Assembly (NCBI RefSeq): GCF_016918505.1
Contig: NZ_JAFFPZ010000001.1
Coordinates: 1-64,000 of the forward strand
Length of the DNA: 64,000 nt
Direction of reading: 5' to 3'
Origin: Desulforhopalus vacuolatus
GTDB taxonomy: Bacteria > Desulfobacterota > Desulfobulbia > Desulfobulbales > Desulfocapsaceae
Part shown: positions 57,450 through 64,000 of the stretch, one piece after another
How positions within the stretch are numbered: the first letter of the stretch is position 1
Layout: each line of letters begins with the position of its first letter
Program-made: the position numbers and the translations under genes
The notes under the pieces: generated by a model
Told to the model about the DNA's origin: nothing
The model's input: only the letters and a program-made list of their open reading frames with translations
Databases searched by the model: none

Positions 57450-60400
57450 TTATTTCTGAATAATCACCAGCGGCAGCATCTTCTTCTCTGTCTTTACCGC
57501 AGTGGTACAAAGCAGCAGACGATCCGGAGCAACAGCAAATTTTTTGCTGAGATACGCCTGCACATTGCGGGCACGAATCTGGCCAAGCCTGTCAAGCCGT
57601 ACGACATCTCCAGCAGGTACGGGGATGGTTTCTCCCGGAGCCGCGTCAATATCCACGCTGCTCATGTACTCCCATGACGCCACGTACGGGCAGAGTTGCC
57701 AGTCCCCCTCTCCCTTCTGGATCTTCTTCCCGACCTTGTCCAGCTCGACCATCTGTTCCGGCACAATATTCTTTGTACCCTTCAAAAAGATCACGGGAGT
57801 ATCCCCCTCTTTCAACATCTCCTCACCGAGTTTCATCCCCGCATAGGCCAGTGCCCCGTAGGGTCCGAGGGCGTAGATAGCGTAGCCGGAAAGTGCCGGA
57901 ACAACCGCCTTGCTCAACGAGGTGACAACGATGTCGGTGAGACCGATATTAAGATTATCGAGTGCCCCTTTCAGCGGAATATCAAGGTCGATATTGCCAT
58001 CCTTGTTCTTCAGCACCGACAAAACCATGGACAGCGGTATCGGCAGTTGATTATCCAGCTTTGCTGCAAGCTCTTTGGAGATCAATTTGGTCTCCAGATT
58101 AATCAACAGCACATTGTTGTCCATTTTCAGGTAATTCCCCTCCAGATTGACGGAGGTTTTAACCTGCAGCTGGCCGCTCGCCAGCCCGGTACCCACAGAC
58201 TGTATGGTATAAGCAGTGACGTTCTGCAGCGGAAAATTTTTCAGACTGAGAACCAGGTCAGCTGCGGGATCACGTAAAAATGGCGAGATGGAACCTTTCA
58301 CACTGAGCGGAGCGCGCCGCTCCAGCATTCCGTTGAAAAGAAGCGGCGTTTTGGCACCCGGATTTCTCGAATCAAGCGCGCCAATGGTGAACTTTTTGAT
58401 GCTGAGATCATTCTTGAAAATGGCGGGAAGAGTGTAGTCTGAAAAATTAACCCCGCTGTTCCCGCTGATTGACATCTCTCCCAGGAAAATGGGAAAAGGC
58501 AGGTCAAGCGGTGTACCCTTCTCTACTTTTTCCCGTTTTTTCTCCTTCGCCACCTTCTCAACCGGTTTCACAAGAGTATCTTTTTCTCCGTCACCTGCAC
58601 GCATGGCGTCAAGCCGCTCGGAGATATTAATCCTGCCCTCTTTATCTCGCACTATGGTCGTGAGCAGATTCCTGAAATCGAGTTTCTCTCCAGAAAAACC
58701 ACCTTTGCCCATCCACTTAATGCCGGTAAGACGGGCCTCTCCAAGGCTCAGCCCGGGCTTCTCATCACTTCCTTTCTCCCCATCAAGAAAAACCAGCTTG
58801 TTGAACGAAAGACGCTCCACCGAGGCGGTACCATCGAGAGCTGCCTGCAAACCGCTGAAGGTAATATCACGCAGGTTGAGCAGTTCGGCATTGTTGTTGA
58901 CAGCTCTTATTTTCGGACTCTTGACAGCCAGCTCCTGCAGAGAAAAATTTTCCAGGTCATCGGTGCCAAAGCTGTTGAGACTGAGAGATGGCACGATAAC
59001 CTGCAGGGGAAAGTCACCCTCTACCGTAGTCACCAGTCCCTCGGCGCTAAGCTGTGCGGCCTTGAGCTTTGTGCCGCCCTGCCCCTCAAAATCCTTGAGT
59101 TTCAGGCTTCCCAGGAGAATCATGGGCTCCTGCGCTCCATCCATCAGCAGGGTAAATCCTCCCGCGTCAAGAGAACTGGTGCTCTTAATGTCTATCTTTT
59201 CACCAAGACGCAGCCCGGTTTTACTCTGCACTCTAAGGTTTTTCTCGCTGATCTTCATTCCCGCCGAAGCGAGGTTCACATCAATGGTCTCACCGGTAAG
59301 GACTCCGTCGATACCAATACGGCTGCCACCTTCCGGCATGCCGAAGCTGAAGGTTCCATCCCATCCCAGCCCCTGCAGGGCGACCGCGATCTCTTCACTC
59401 TCTTTTCCAAAGGTGAAATCAAGAGGCTTCAGAGTAAGCACACCGGTGGTATCCACCACGTTGGCCTCACCGTCACGCTGCCCCTGATAGCCAATTTTTC
59501 CCTTCCAGTTAAAATTCTCCTCGGCAACATACATGGAGCTTTCCGGCATGGTGTAGTTGAGCACGGCGAGATTCAACTCCCCGTCGAGACTGACGAGGTT
59601 CTGCCTGGCAAGGTCGTAGCCAATTTTCCCCTTCCACACGAACTCATTGGCGGTGGATTGCAGGATGGGTATATGGAAATTTATTCCGGCAATGGTAAGA
59701 AGACCACTGTAGTCAACAACAACACCGTCACCGATGGTTACGCTGGTCATGCCATCAAGCTTGACGAGTTTTTCGCTGGTGGTCAAGTCAGCGCCGGGAA
59801 CACCGAGATCATAACCGTCGGCAGTGAGAATACCGTCGGTCTGCACCAGCATTGGTGCCTTTTGCGGCATGGAAAAGGCAACCTTTCCATGGTAATTGAG
59901 ATTGTCGGCAGAGGTGCGGAAGGATTCAGAGCCGACGTCCGCCTTCTTCACATTAATATCACCATCATATTTGACGTCGATGACGCCTTCTTTCATCGTA
60001 AAATCAACCACTCCCATAAGTGCCGCTATTCCACCGAAAGAGGGCAGAGCATCCTTGAGAAGAGTGTCCAGCTCATCAAGATCGAAGGCACTCACATCCA
60101 CCTGACCGGCAACCTTGAGTTCAGGCATTACCCGCAACGCAGAGAGGTTCAGAGCAATCGGTTTCCCATTGACACTTCCTTTCAATGTCAAAGTCCCGGG
60201 TGCGGCACCTTCACGGGTGGAAAAATTGTTGAGAACAAGGCTGTCCACCTGCACTTCAAGGTCAAGCAGCGGAGAGATATAGTGCACCCTGCAGTTCGTA
60301 AGGGTGACATTGCTGGCGAGAAAAGCCCAGAGAGGACTCTCCTCTTCCGGCTCCGTCACCGTTACCGGAGGGGCCTGTGGCTCGTCCGCCTTTGGCAGAT

Positions 60401-60875
60401 TCACGGTGCCGATTTTAACGCTGCCATCGGGGCCCTCCACCACAAAGAGATTGAGATCGGTGTAGGTGGCGCGGGTCAGGGATATATCTTTTTTGAAGAG
60501 CGCAGGCAGGCTCATCTTGAGATCAAGATCGGCCTGACTCATCAGTTTTTTGTTCCCCTGCTTAAGATCAACCCCATTCAGCCACACCCGACCGGCAAAA
60601 GGGTTCCAGCCGAGCTTGTCTATGTGGGCGCTGTCTGCACCATTCTGCAACAGCCAGTCGGTGAGGTAATATTTTGCGCCAAGTGGCAGCACAAAGACAA
60701 AAAGAAGCACAAAAATCCCCGCAAGCATTCCAACAACGGAGTACCAGCGGCGATACCAGCGTTTCTTCCGAGTCACTTCCTGCGACAGGGTTTCTCTTTC
60801 GTCAAACTGCCCTTTGTCCTTTTCAGCCCCATCAGTACTGACACCTGCAATGTTATTTTCTTTATTTTCCGGCAT
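57450..60875 (-). CDS. DUF748 (AsmA-like) envelope protein
   Basis: This 1141-residue protein of the DUF748/AsmA-like group is anchored by one N-terminal helix (SVVGMLAGIFVLLFVFVLPL, about residues 46-65), with the rest periplasmic. The body is long and beta-rich with repeated patterns such as GKIGYDLARQNLVSLDGELN and GKIGYQGQRDGEANVVDTTG, typical of the groove-shaped lipid-bridge proteins. The C-terminal region includes LDIPLKGALDNLNIGLTDIV (DUF748 signature) and ends with an OmpA-like segment (RARNVQAYLSKKFAVAPDRL). A Lys/Glu-rich insert lies near residue 760. Lipid transport between membranes is inferred from the family. Confidence 0.88.
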   Translation of the reverse strand: MPENKENNIAGVSTDGAEKDKGQFDERETLSQEVTRKKRWYRRWYSVVGMLAGIFVLLFVFVLPLGAKYYLTDWLLQNGADSAHIDKLGWNPFAGRVWLNGVDLKQGNKKLMSQADLDLKMSLPALFKKDISLTRATYTDLNLFVVEGPDGSVKIGTVNLPKADEPQAPPVTVTEPEEESPLWAFLASNVTLTNCRVHYISPLLDLEVQVDSLVLNNFSTREGAAPGTLTLKGSVNGKPIALNLSALRVMPELKVAGQVDVSAFDLDELDTLLKDALPSFGGIAALMGVVDFTMKEGVIDVKYDGDINVKKADVGSESFRTSADNLNYHGKVAFSMPQKAPMLVQTDGILTADGYDLGVPGADLTTSEKLVKLDGMTSVTIGDGVVVDYSGLLTIAGINFHIPILQSTANEFVWKGKIGYDLARQNLVSLDGELNLAVLNYTMPESSMYVAEENFNWKGKIGYQGQRDGEANVVDTTGVLTLKPLDFTFGKESEEIAVALQGLGWDGTFSFGMPEGGSRIGIDGVLTGETIDVNLASAGMKISEKNLRVQSKTGLRLGEKIDIKSTSSLDAGGFTLLMDGAQEPMILLGSLKLKDFEGQGGTKLKAAQLSAEGLVTTVEGDFPLQVIVPSLSLNSFGTDDLENFSLQELAVKSPKIRAVNNNAELLNLRDITFSGLQAALDGTASVERLSFNKLVFLDGEKGSDEKPGLSLGEARLTGIKWMGKGGFSGEKLDFRNLLTTIVRDKEGRINISERLDAMRAGDGEKDTLVKPVEKVAKEKKREKVEKGTPLDLPFPIFLGEMSISGNSGVNFSDYTLPAIFKNDLSIKKFTIGALDSRNPGAKTPLLFNGMLERRAPLSVKGSISPFLRDPAADLVLSLKNFPLQNVTAYTIQSVGTGLASGQLQVKTSVNLEGNYLKMDNNVLLINLETKLISKELAAKLDNQLPIPLSMVLSVLKNKDGNIDLDIPLKGALDNLNIGLTDIVVTSLSKAVVPALSGYAIYALGPYGALAYAGMKLGEEMLKEGDTPVIFLKGTKNIVPEQMVELDKVGKKIQKGEGDWQLCPYVASWEYMSSVDIDAAPGETIPVPAGDVVRLDRLGQIRARNVQAYLSKKFAVAPDRLLLCTTAVKTEKKMLPLVIIQK

Positions 60876-60902
60876 GGTCCGTATCGGTTGAGGTTTTCAA
60901 AA

Positions 60903-60948
60903 GGGGACCTTAAATAATTTTGTGTTTCGTTCATATTCAAGGTTCCCC
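60903..60948. repeat. Family B miniature repeat, copy 3
   Basis: A 46-bp element has ends GGGGACCTTAAAT and ATTCAAGGTTCCCC and the internal phrase GTGTTTCGTTCATATTC, the reverse of the family B right half. It is 27 bases upstream of the DUF748 start. Confidence 0.75.
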
Positions 60949-60987
60949 AAAGCCCTTCCTGCCCCTTGTTCACTGAGCCTGAGCCGA

Positions 60988-61644
60988 TCAGGGTGCCAGC
61001 CGCACCGGCGGCTGCCACAGGCCCTCTTTTTTCACATACTGGAAACGGTCATGCAGGCGGCTTGAACCGCCCTGCCAGAACTCTATCTCCTGCGGTTCCA
61101 CGCGAAAACCACCCCAAAAACTCGGAATGGGTACTTTGCCCTCGCCGATCTTCCGCTTCATCTCATCAAGTTTCTGCAGCAGTGCCTGCCGTGAAGTCAA
61201 CGGCTTGCTCTGACTTGACACCCAGGCCGACATCTGGCTCTCTTTTGGACGGCTGAGGATATATTTTGTTGACTCTGCCACCCCCACCTTCGTCGCCCGC
61301 CCGCAGACACGCACCTGGCGCTCCATCTCAAGCCAGACAAAGATGAGAGAGGTCTGCGGGTTTCCGGCAATTTCCCGGGCCTTGCGGCTTCCGTAGTTGG
61401 TGTAAAAGACAAAACCACGCGTATCATAAAATTTAAGCAGCACCGTTCGCTGACTCGGCATGCCGTTCTCCCCTACCGTGGCAACCACCACTGCCGTAGG
61501 GTCAGGCATACTCACCGCATCGTTGCGCGACAGCTCCAGTGCCTGTGCAAACCAGTGAGAGAACTGCTGCATGGGGTCGGCCACAAGATCTTTGCGGGAC
61601 AGCCCGTCTTTGACATAATCTCTGCGATACTCTCCCAGATCCAT
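60988..61644 (-). CDS. pdxH: PdxH, pyridoxamine/pyridoxine 5'-phosphate oxidase
   Basis: This FMN enzyme makes pyridoxal 5'-phosphate using O2. It has MDLGEYRRDYVKDGLSRKDL, PMQQFSHWFAQALEL, QRTVLLKFYDTRGFVFYTNY (substrate/FMN), SRKAREIAGNPQTSLIFVWL, SRPKESQMSAWVSSQS and the C-terminal signature FWGGFRVEPQEIEFWQGGSS RLHDR. 218 residues is normal. Its ATG shares one base with the stop of the upstream Tim44-like gene behind GGAGGGG. An O2-using enzyme in an apparent anaerobe suggests some oxygen exposure. Confidence 0.97.
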   Translation of the reverse strand: MDLGEYRRDYVKDGLSRKDLVADPMQQFSHWFAQALELSRNDAVSMPDPTAVVVATVGENGMPSQRTVLLKFYDTRGFVFYTNYGSRKAREIAGNPQTSLIFVWLEMERQVRVCGRATKVGVAESTKYILSRPKESQMSAWVSSQSKPLTSRQALLQKLDEMKRKIGEGKVPIPSFWGGFRVEPQEIEFWQGGSSRLHDRFQYVKKEGLWQPPVRLAP

Positions 61645-62648
61645 TACTGAAGCCCCTCCAGTTTCCACCCTTCAGTTCCTGTCGAACGCGCCCAGCTCCA
61701 CTCTTCTTCAAATTTCACTGGCGTGTTCATATCGCCGTCCACAAGTTTGCCGTTGCTATCGCTGACATTATAATCCAGCAGGTTGGCGATAAAACGAACG
61801 GTGATAAAATCTTCCCGGCCATCACTGCCTGCCGCCACAATCTCAACGCTGCGAATAGCGATGGATTCCAGTTTATTGATAATTCCCTTCTCCCGCATCT
61901 CGGCAAAATGCTTCTCATACTCTGCCGCGAGCTGATCACCGAGCAGATGACGATAACTTGACAGATCCCGCCGCATCCAGCCCGCCTGTACCTGAAAGAA
62001 GACATCTGAGGCAACCTCTTTAAAGTGGTCCTCGTCAAAATTACGGTCGTACTGACGAATCTGTGCCAGTCCTTCTGTCACCTCCATCGGAGTCTCGGCA
62101 AGGGGCTGCTGTTCTGTCTCTGTCTCTGTCCCCGCGCCAGCGGCTGAACCGAGACCGGCCCCAATGCCGGAACCGATATCCGGGGTAACACTCCCACCGG
62201 TGTTCTCCCGGTTCACAGGTTTCTGCTGATTTCCCGAGTTCTGCCCCGGAAACTTCCACTGCCCGCTGCTCTTGGAACTTCCACCGTCCTGAGAACTTTT
62301 ATAGCGTCTCCACAGGAACCAGGCACCCCCAGCGAGCAGCAGAGGAAGCAGTAATCCCATCCCCTGCCCGCCCGAACCGAGAAGGGAACCGAAAAGCATT
62401 CCGCCGAGGGCTCCTCCCAGCAGGCCGCCCATCAGACCGCGGCTGAAACCGCCACTCTGATTCTGCATGCGGTTATTAGAAGCGGGGGCCTGTTTCTGTG
62501 CGGGACGCGTCATCTTAAAGCTCTTGCCGCCCATCTTCGAACGCGCCTCAGCGTATTGAGGAGTAACTGCGGTGACTGTGACTCCCACTACAGTGTAAAC
62601 GCAGAGAAGAGACATAATAAGACTCAAAGTAAGGAAAAAACGTTTCAT
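61644..62648 (-). CDS. Tim44-like domain protein
   Basis: This 334-residue protein has an N-terminal signal or anchor (MKRFFLTLSLIMSLLCVYTV), an Asn/Gln/Ser-rich segment and a Gly-rich hydrophobic region (GLMGGLLGGALGGMLFGSLL, GMGLLLPLLLAGGAWFLWRR) that forms membrane hairpins. A long low-complexity linker leads to a C-terminal Tim44-like/NTF2-type domain (DVFFQVQAGWMRRDLSSYRH, DFITVRFIANLLDYNVSDSN, FEEEWSWARSTGTEGWKLEG). Bacterial members are inner-membrane proteins of unknown function. It is coupled to pdxH. Confidence 0.9.
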   Translation of the reverse strand: MKRFFLTLSLIMSLLCVYTVVGVTVTAVTPQYAEARSKMGGKSFKMTRPAQKQAPASNNRMQNQSGGFSRGLMGGLLGGALGGMLFGSLLGSGGQGMGLLLPLLLAGGAWFLWRRYKSSQDGGSSKSSGQWKFPGQNSGNQQKPVNRENTGGSVTPDIGSGIGAGLGSAAGAGTETETEQQPLAETPMEVTEGLAQIRQYDRNFDEDHFKEVASDVFFQVQAGWMRRDLSSYRHLLGDQLAAEYEKHFAEMREKGIINKLESIAIRSVEIVAAGSDGREDFITVRFIANLLDYNVSDSNGKLVDGDMNTPVKFEEEWSWARSTGTEGWKLEGLQ

Positions 62649-62907
62649 AATCGTTTTATGCTCCTTTTTTGTTAAGGTTTTGTTGAGTTTCCGGTGCAGT
62701 TTTTCATACGGAAAAAAAGGAACCTTGAATTACGGGTAGACTTTCTCCTTTTCAAGGGTGCAAAAAAGTTTCACACACTATAGTCTGTACTGTCAGATTT
62801 GCTACACCACAAAGATAATAATATCGATTTCTCCGCGCTGCGACTCTACATTACCCTGCCGCGCCTCCTGCCATTTTCTCCCAACAGATGATTTTTTCAT
62901 ATTTGAC
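62649..62907. other. Divergent promoter region with a family B relic
   Basis: AAGGAACCTTGAATTACGGG near 62718 recalls the family B left end. The rest is AT-rich; no convincing promoter box is seen for the radical-SAM gene or the Tim44-like gene. Confidence 0.4.
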
Positions 62908-64000
62908 ATGACTACTCTTCTTCTCATCGCCCCGCCTCATTTCAAGGCCTGTGAACCTCCCGCCTCCCTCGCCTTTCTCTCTGGTGCACTGCGGGCAGGG
63001 GGCGTGGAATGTGTGACGGCCGATCTCAACCTGGAAGGACAGCTCCGTCTGCTGCAACAGGCGAAGAACCTGTCCCTGGAGGGGAAATGGCAACAACGGG
63101 CGGTAAAAAACTGCAACCGTAACCTCAAGGCACTGCGCATGCCGCGCAGCCGACAACTCTACGGCAACAATGACCGCTATCGCCGTTGTGTCATCGATAT
63201 AAACAAAGTGCTGGAAATGGCGGCAGCCGAAACGGGAGCAAAAGCCAGTCTGGCCGATTTTCAGATTCCCGGCCGTTCTCCGCTCGCTTCCGAAGATCTC
63301 CTGCAGGCAACCAGAGAGCCGCAAAGCAATCCGTGGTTTTCTTTCTTTTCTCATCGTCTGCGCGAACTGCTCTGCGAGAACCGCGCAGACTGGCTGGGGA
63401 TCTCGCTCAATTTCCTCAGCGAGGCACTCACGACCTTTGCCATTATCGGCTGGATGCGGCAGGAATTCCCCGAAGTGAAGCTGGTGGTCGGCGGCGGATT
63501 GGTCACCACCTGGATGAGCCACCCGAACTGGAGCAGCCGGGGGAGTCGTCTGGCCACTCTCGCCTGCTTCATCGCCGGTCCCGGAGAAGAGGCTCTGACC
63601 ACCCTGCTCGGCGGCACACCGATCGCCGATGCGCCTCCGGATTACAGAGAGCTTGCCGGTCCGTATTTTTCACCCGGATTTGTCCTCCCCTGGACCGCCT
63701 CACGCGGCTGCTTCTGGCGGAGATGCACCTTTTGTCCGGAGACCGCCGAGAGGAACACCTTTCTCCTCAGTCCACCCCGGAAAAACATTCTTCAGCTGGA
63801 AAAGCAGTGCGAACGGCACTCTCCGGCCCTGATTCATTTTCTTGATAACGCCATCACCCCCGCAATGATGCGAGAGCTGACAAAATGGCGAATGCCTCCA
63901 TGGTACGGATTTGCCCGTTTTGACGGCCTCCTCACGAACGAGAAGTTCTGTCGTAAACTGGCCGCATCCGGCTGCGTGATGCTCAAGCTGGGACTGGAAT
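62908..64000 (+). CDS. B12-binding-type radical SAM protein (3' end outside the window)
   Basis: The frame is open for 364 codons to the window edge. The start MTTLLLIAPPHFKACEPPAS and ALRAGGVECVTADLNL resembles a cobalamin-binding (B12) domain, with ADWLGISLNFLSEALTTFAI and GEEALTTLL typical of the same fold. The radical-SAM motif is GCFWRRCTFC (CX4CX2C, near residue 260), preceded by LPWTASR, the variant found in several B12-dependent radical-SAM families. It lacks a Shine-Dalgarno before its ATG. The substrate is unknown; relatives include methyltransferases and RiPP enzymes. Confidence 0.85.
   Translation, partial: MTTLLLIAPPHFKACEPPASLAFLSGALRAGGVECVTADLNLEGQLRLLQQAKNLSLEGKWQQRAVKNCNRNLKALRMPRSRQLYGNNDRYRRCVIDINKVLEMAAAETGAKASLADFQIPGRSPLASEDLLQATREPQSNPWFSFFSHRLRELLCENRADWLGISLNFLSEALTTFAIIGWMRQEFPEVKLVVGGGLVTTWMSHPNWSSRGSRLATLACFIAGPGEEALTTLLGGTPIADAPPDYRELAGPYFSPGFVLPWTASRGCFWRRCTFCPETAERNTFLLSPPRKNILQLEKQCERHSPALIHFLDNAITPAMMRELTKWRMPPWYGFARFDGLLTNEKFCRKLAASGCVMLKLGLE

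Noticed and set aside
59658-60917. A 419-codon plus-strand frame opposite the DUF748 gene
   Set aside because: It is a shadow of codon bias in a very long gene and has no ribosome site; its composition is His/Gln/Lys-rich without hydrophobic core.

Overview
The window reads as chromosomal DNA of an anaerobic, probably sulfate-reducing bacterium of the Desulfobacterota, with Desulfobulbales-like organisms as the best guess. The reasons are a nifH-I1-I2-D-K operon with two PII-type nifI genes between nifH and nifD, a clostridial-type insertion in NifD, a NifK without the long N-terminal extension, Nif11, a TRAP transporter, and sigma-54/NifA promoters. No ribosomal or taxonomic marker is present apart from one tRNA-Ser, so the placement is an inference.

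The left third (about 0.5-24 kb) is a nitrogen-fixation island. nifE-nifN-nifB run leftwards from a NifA/sigma-54 promoter at about 4.8 kb. A second leftward operon starts at nifH (18.7 kb): nifH, nifI1, nifI2, nifD, nifK, a NifB/NifX-like protein that has lost its radical-SAM cysteines, a thioredoxin-like [2Fe-2S] ferredoxin, an 81-aa protein, a GNAT acetyltransferase, a HEPN-like protein, a 105-aa protein and Nif11. It ends at a perfect 21-bp hairpin. Divergent from nifH are a NifM-like peptidyl-prolyl isomerase and nifA. Convergent with nifA is a two-gene operon of a class-I glutamine-amidotransferase-like protein and homocitrate synthase (nifV). Sigma-54 -24/-12 boxes sit upstream of nifE, nifH, nifM, nifA and the nifV operon. 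TGT-N10-ACA NifA sites lie upstream of the nifE, nifH/nifM and nifV promoters. Between the two large nif operons is a proline-racemase-family enzyme with a DctPQM TRAP transporter and a SixA-like phosphatase.

The middle (24-48 kb) is mixed housekeeping and accessory DNA: a P-loop ATPase joined to an Asp23-like domain, a protein with two ribbon-helix-helix-like segments, Hsp20, an ABC importer (SBP-permease-ATPase), trkA-trkH-gloB, a Spy/ZraP-like periplasmic protein, a stand-alone RapZ C-terminal domain, a MATE pump, a split two-domain RluA-type pseudouridine synthase, a PAS-PAS-GGDEF protein, Lon, a DacA-like carboxypeptidase and a YadG/YadH-like ABC exporter. Two families of short dispersed intergenic repeats punctuate it. 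Family A has ATACCATTTACA ends and often a purine-rich GGGAGAC tract. Family B has GGGTACCTTGAA ends. Two copies of an approximately 200-bp family-A compound element lie in opposite orientation on either side of the GGDEF gene.

The right end (48-64 kb) carries a glutaredoxin, a large GT2 glycosyltransferase overlapping glgC, an OlsF-like double acyltransferase, a DUF2868/DUF3482 membrane-protein/GTPase pair, a DUF748 AsmA-like giant, pdxH with a Tim44-like gene, and a B12-binding radical-SAM gene cut by the window edge. No CRISPR array, intact insertion sequence, integrase or rRNA gene was seen.
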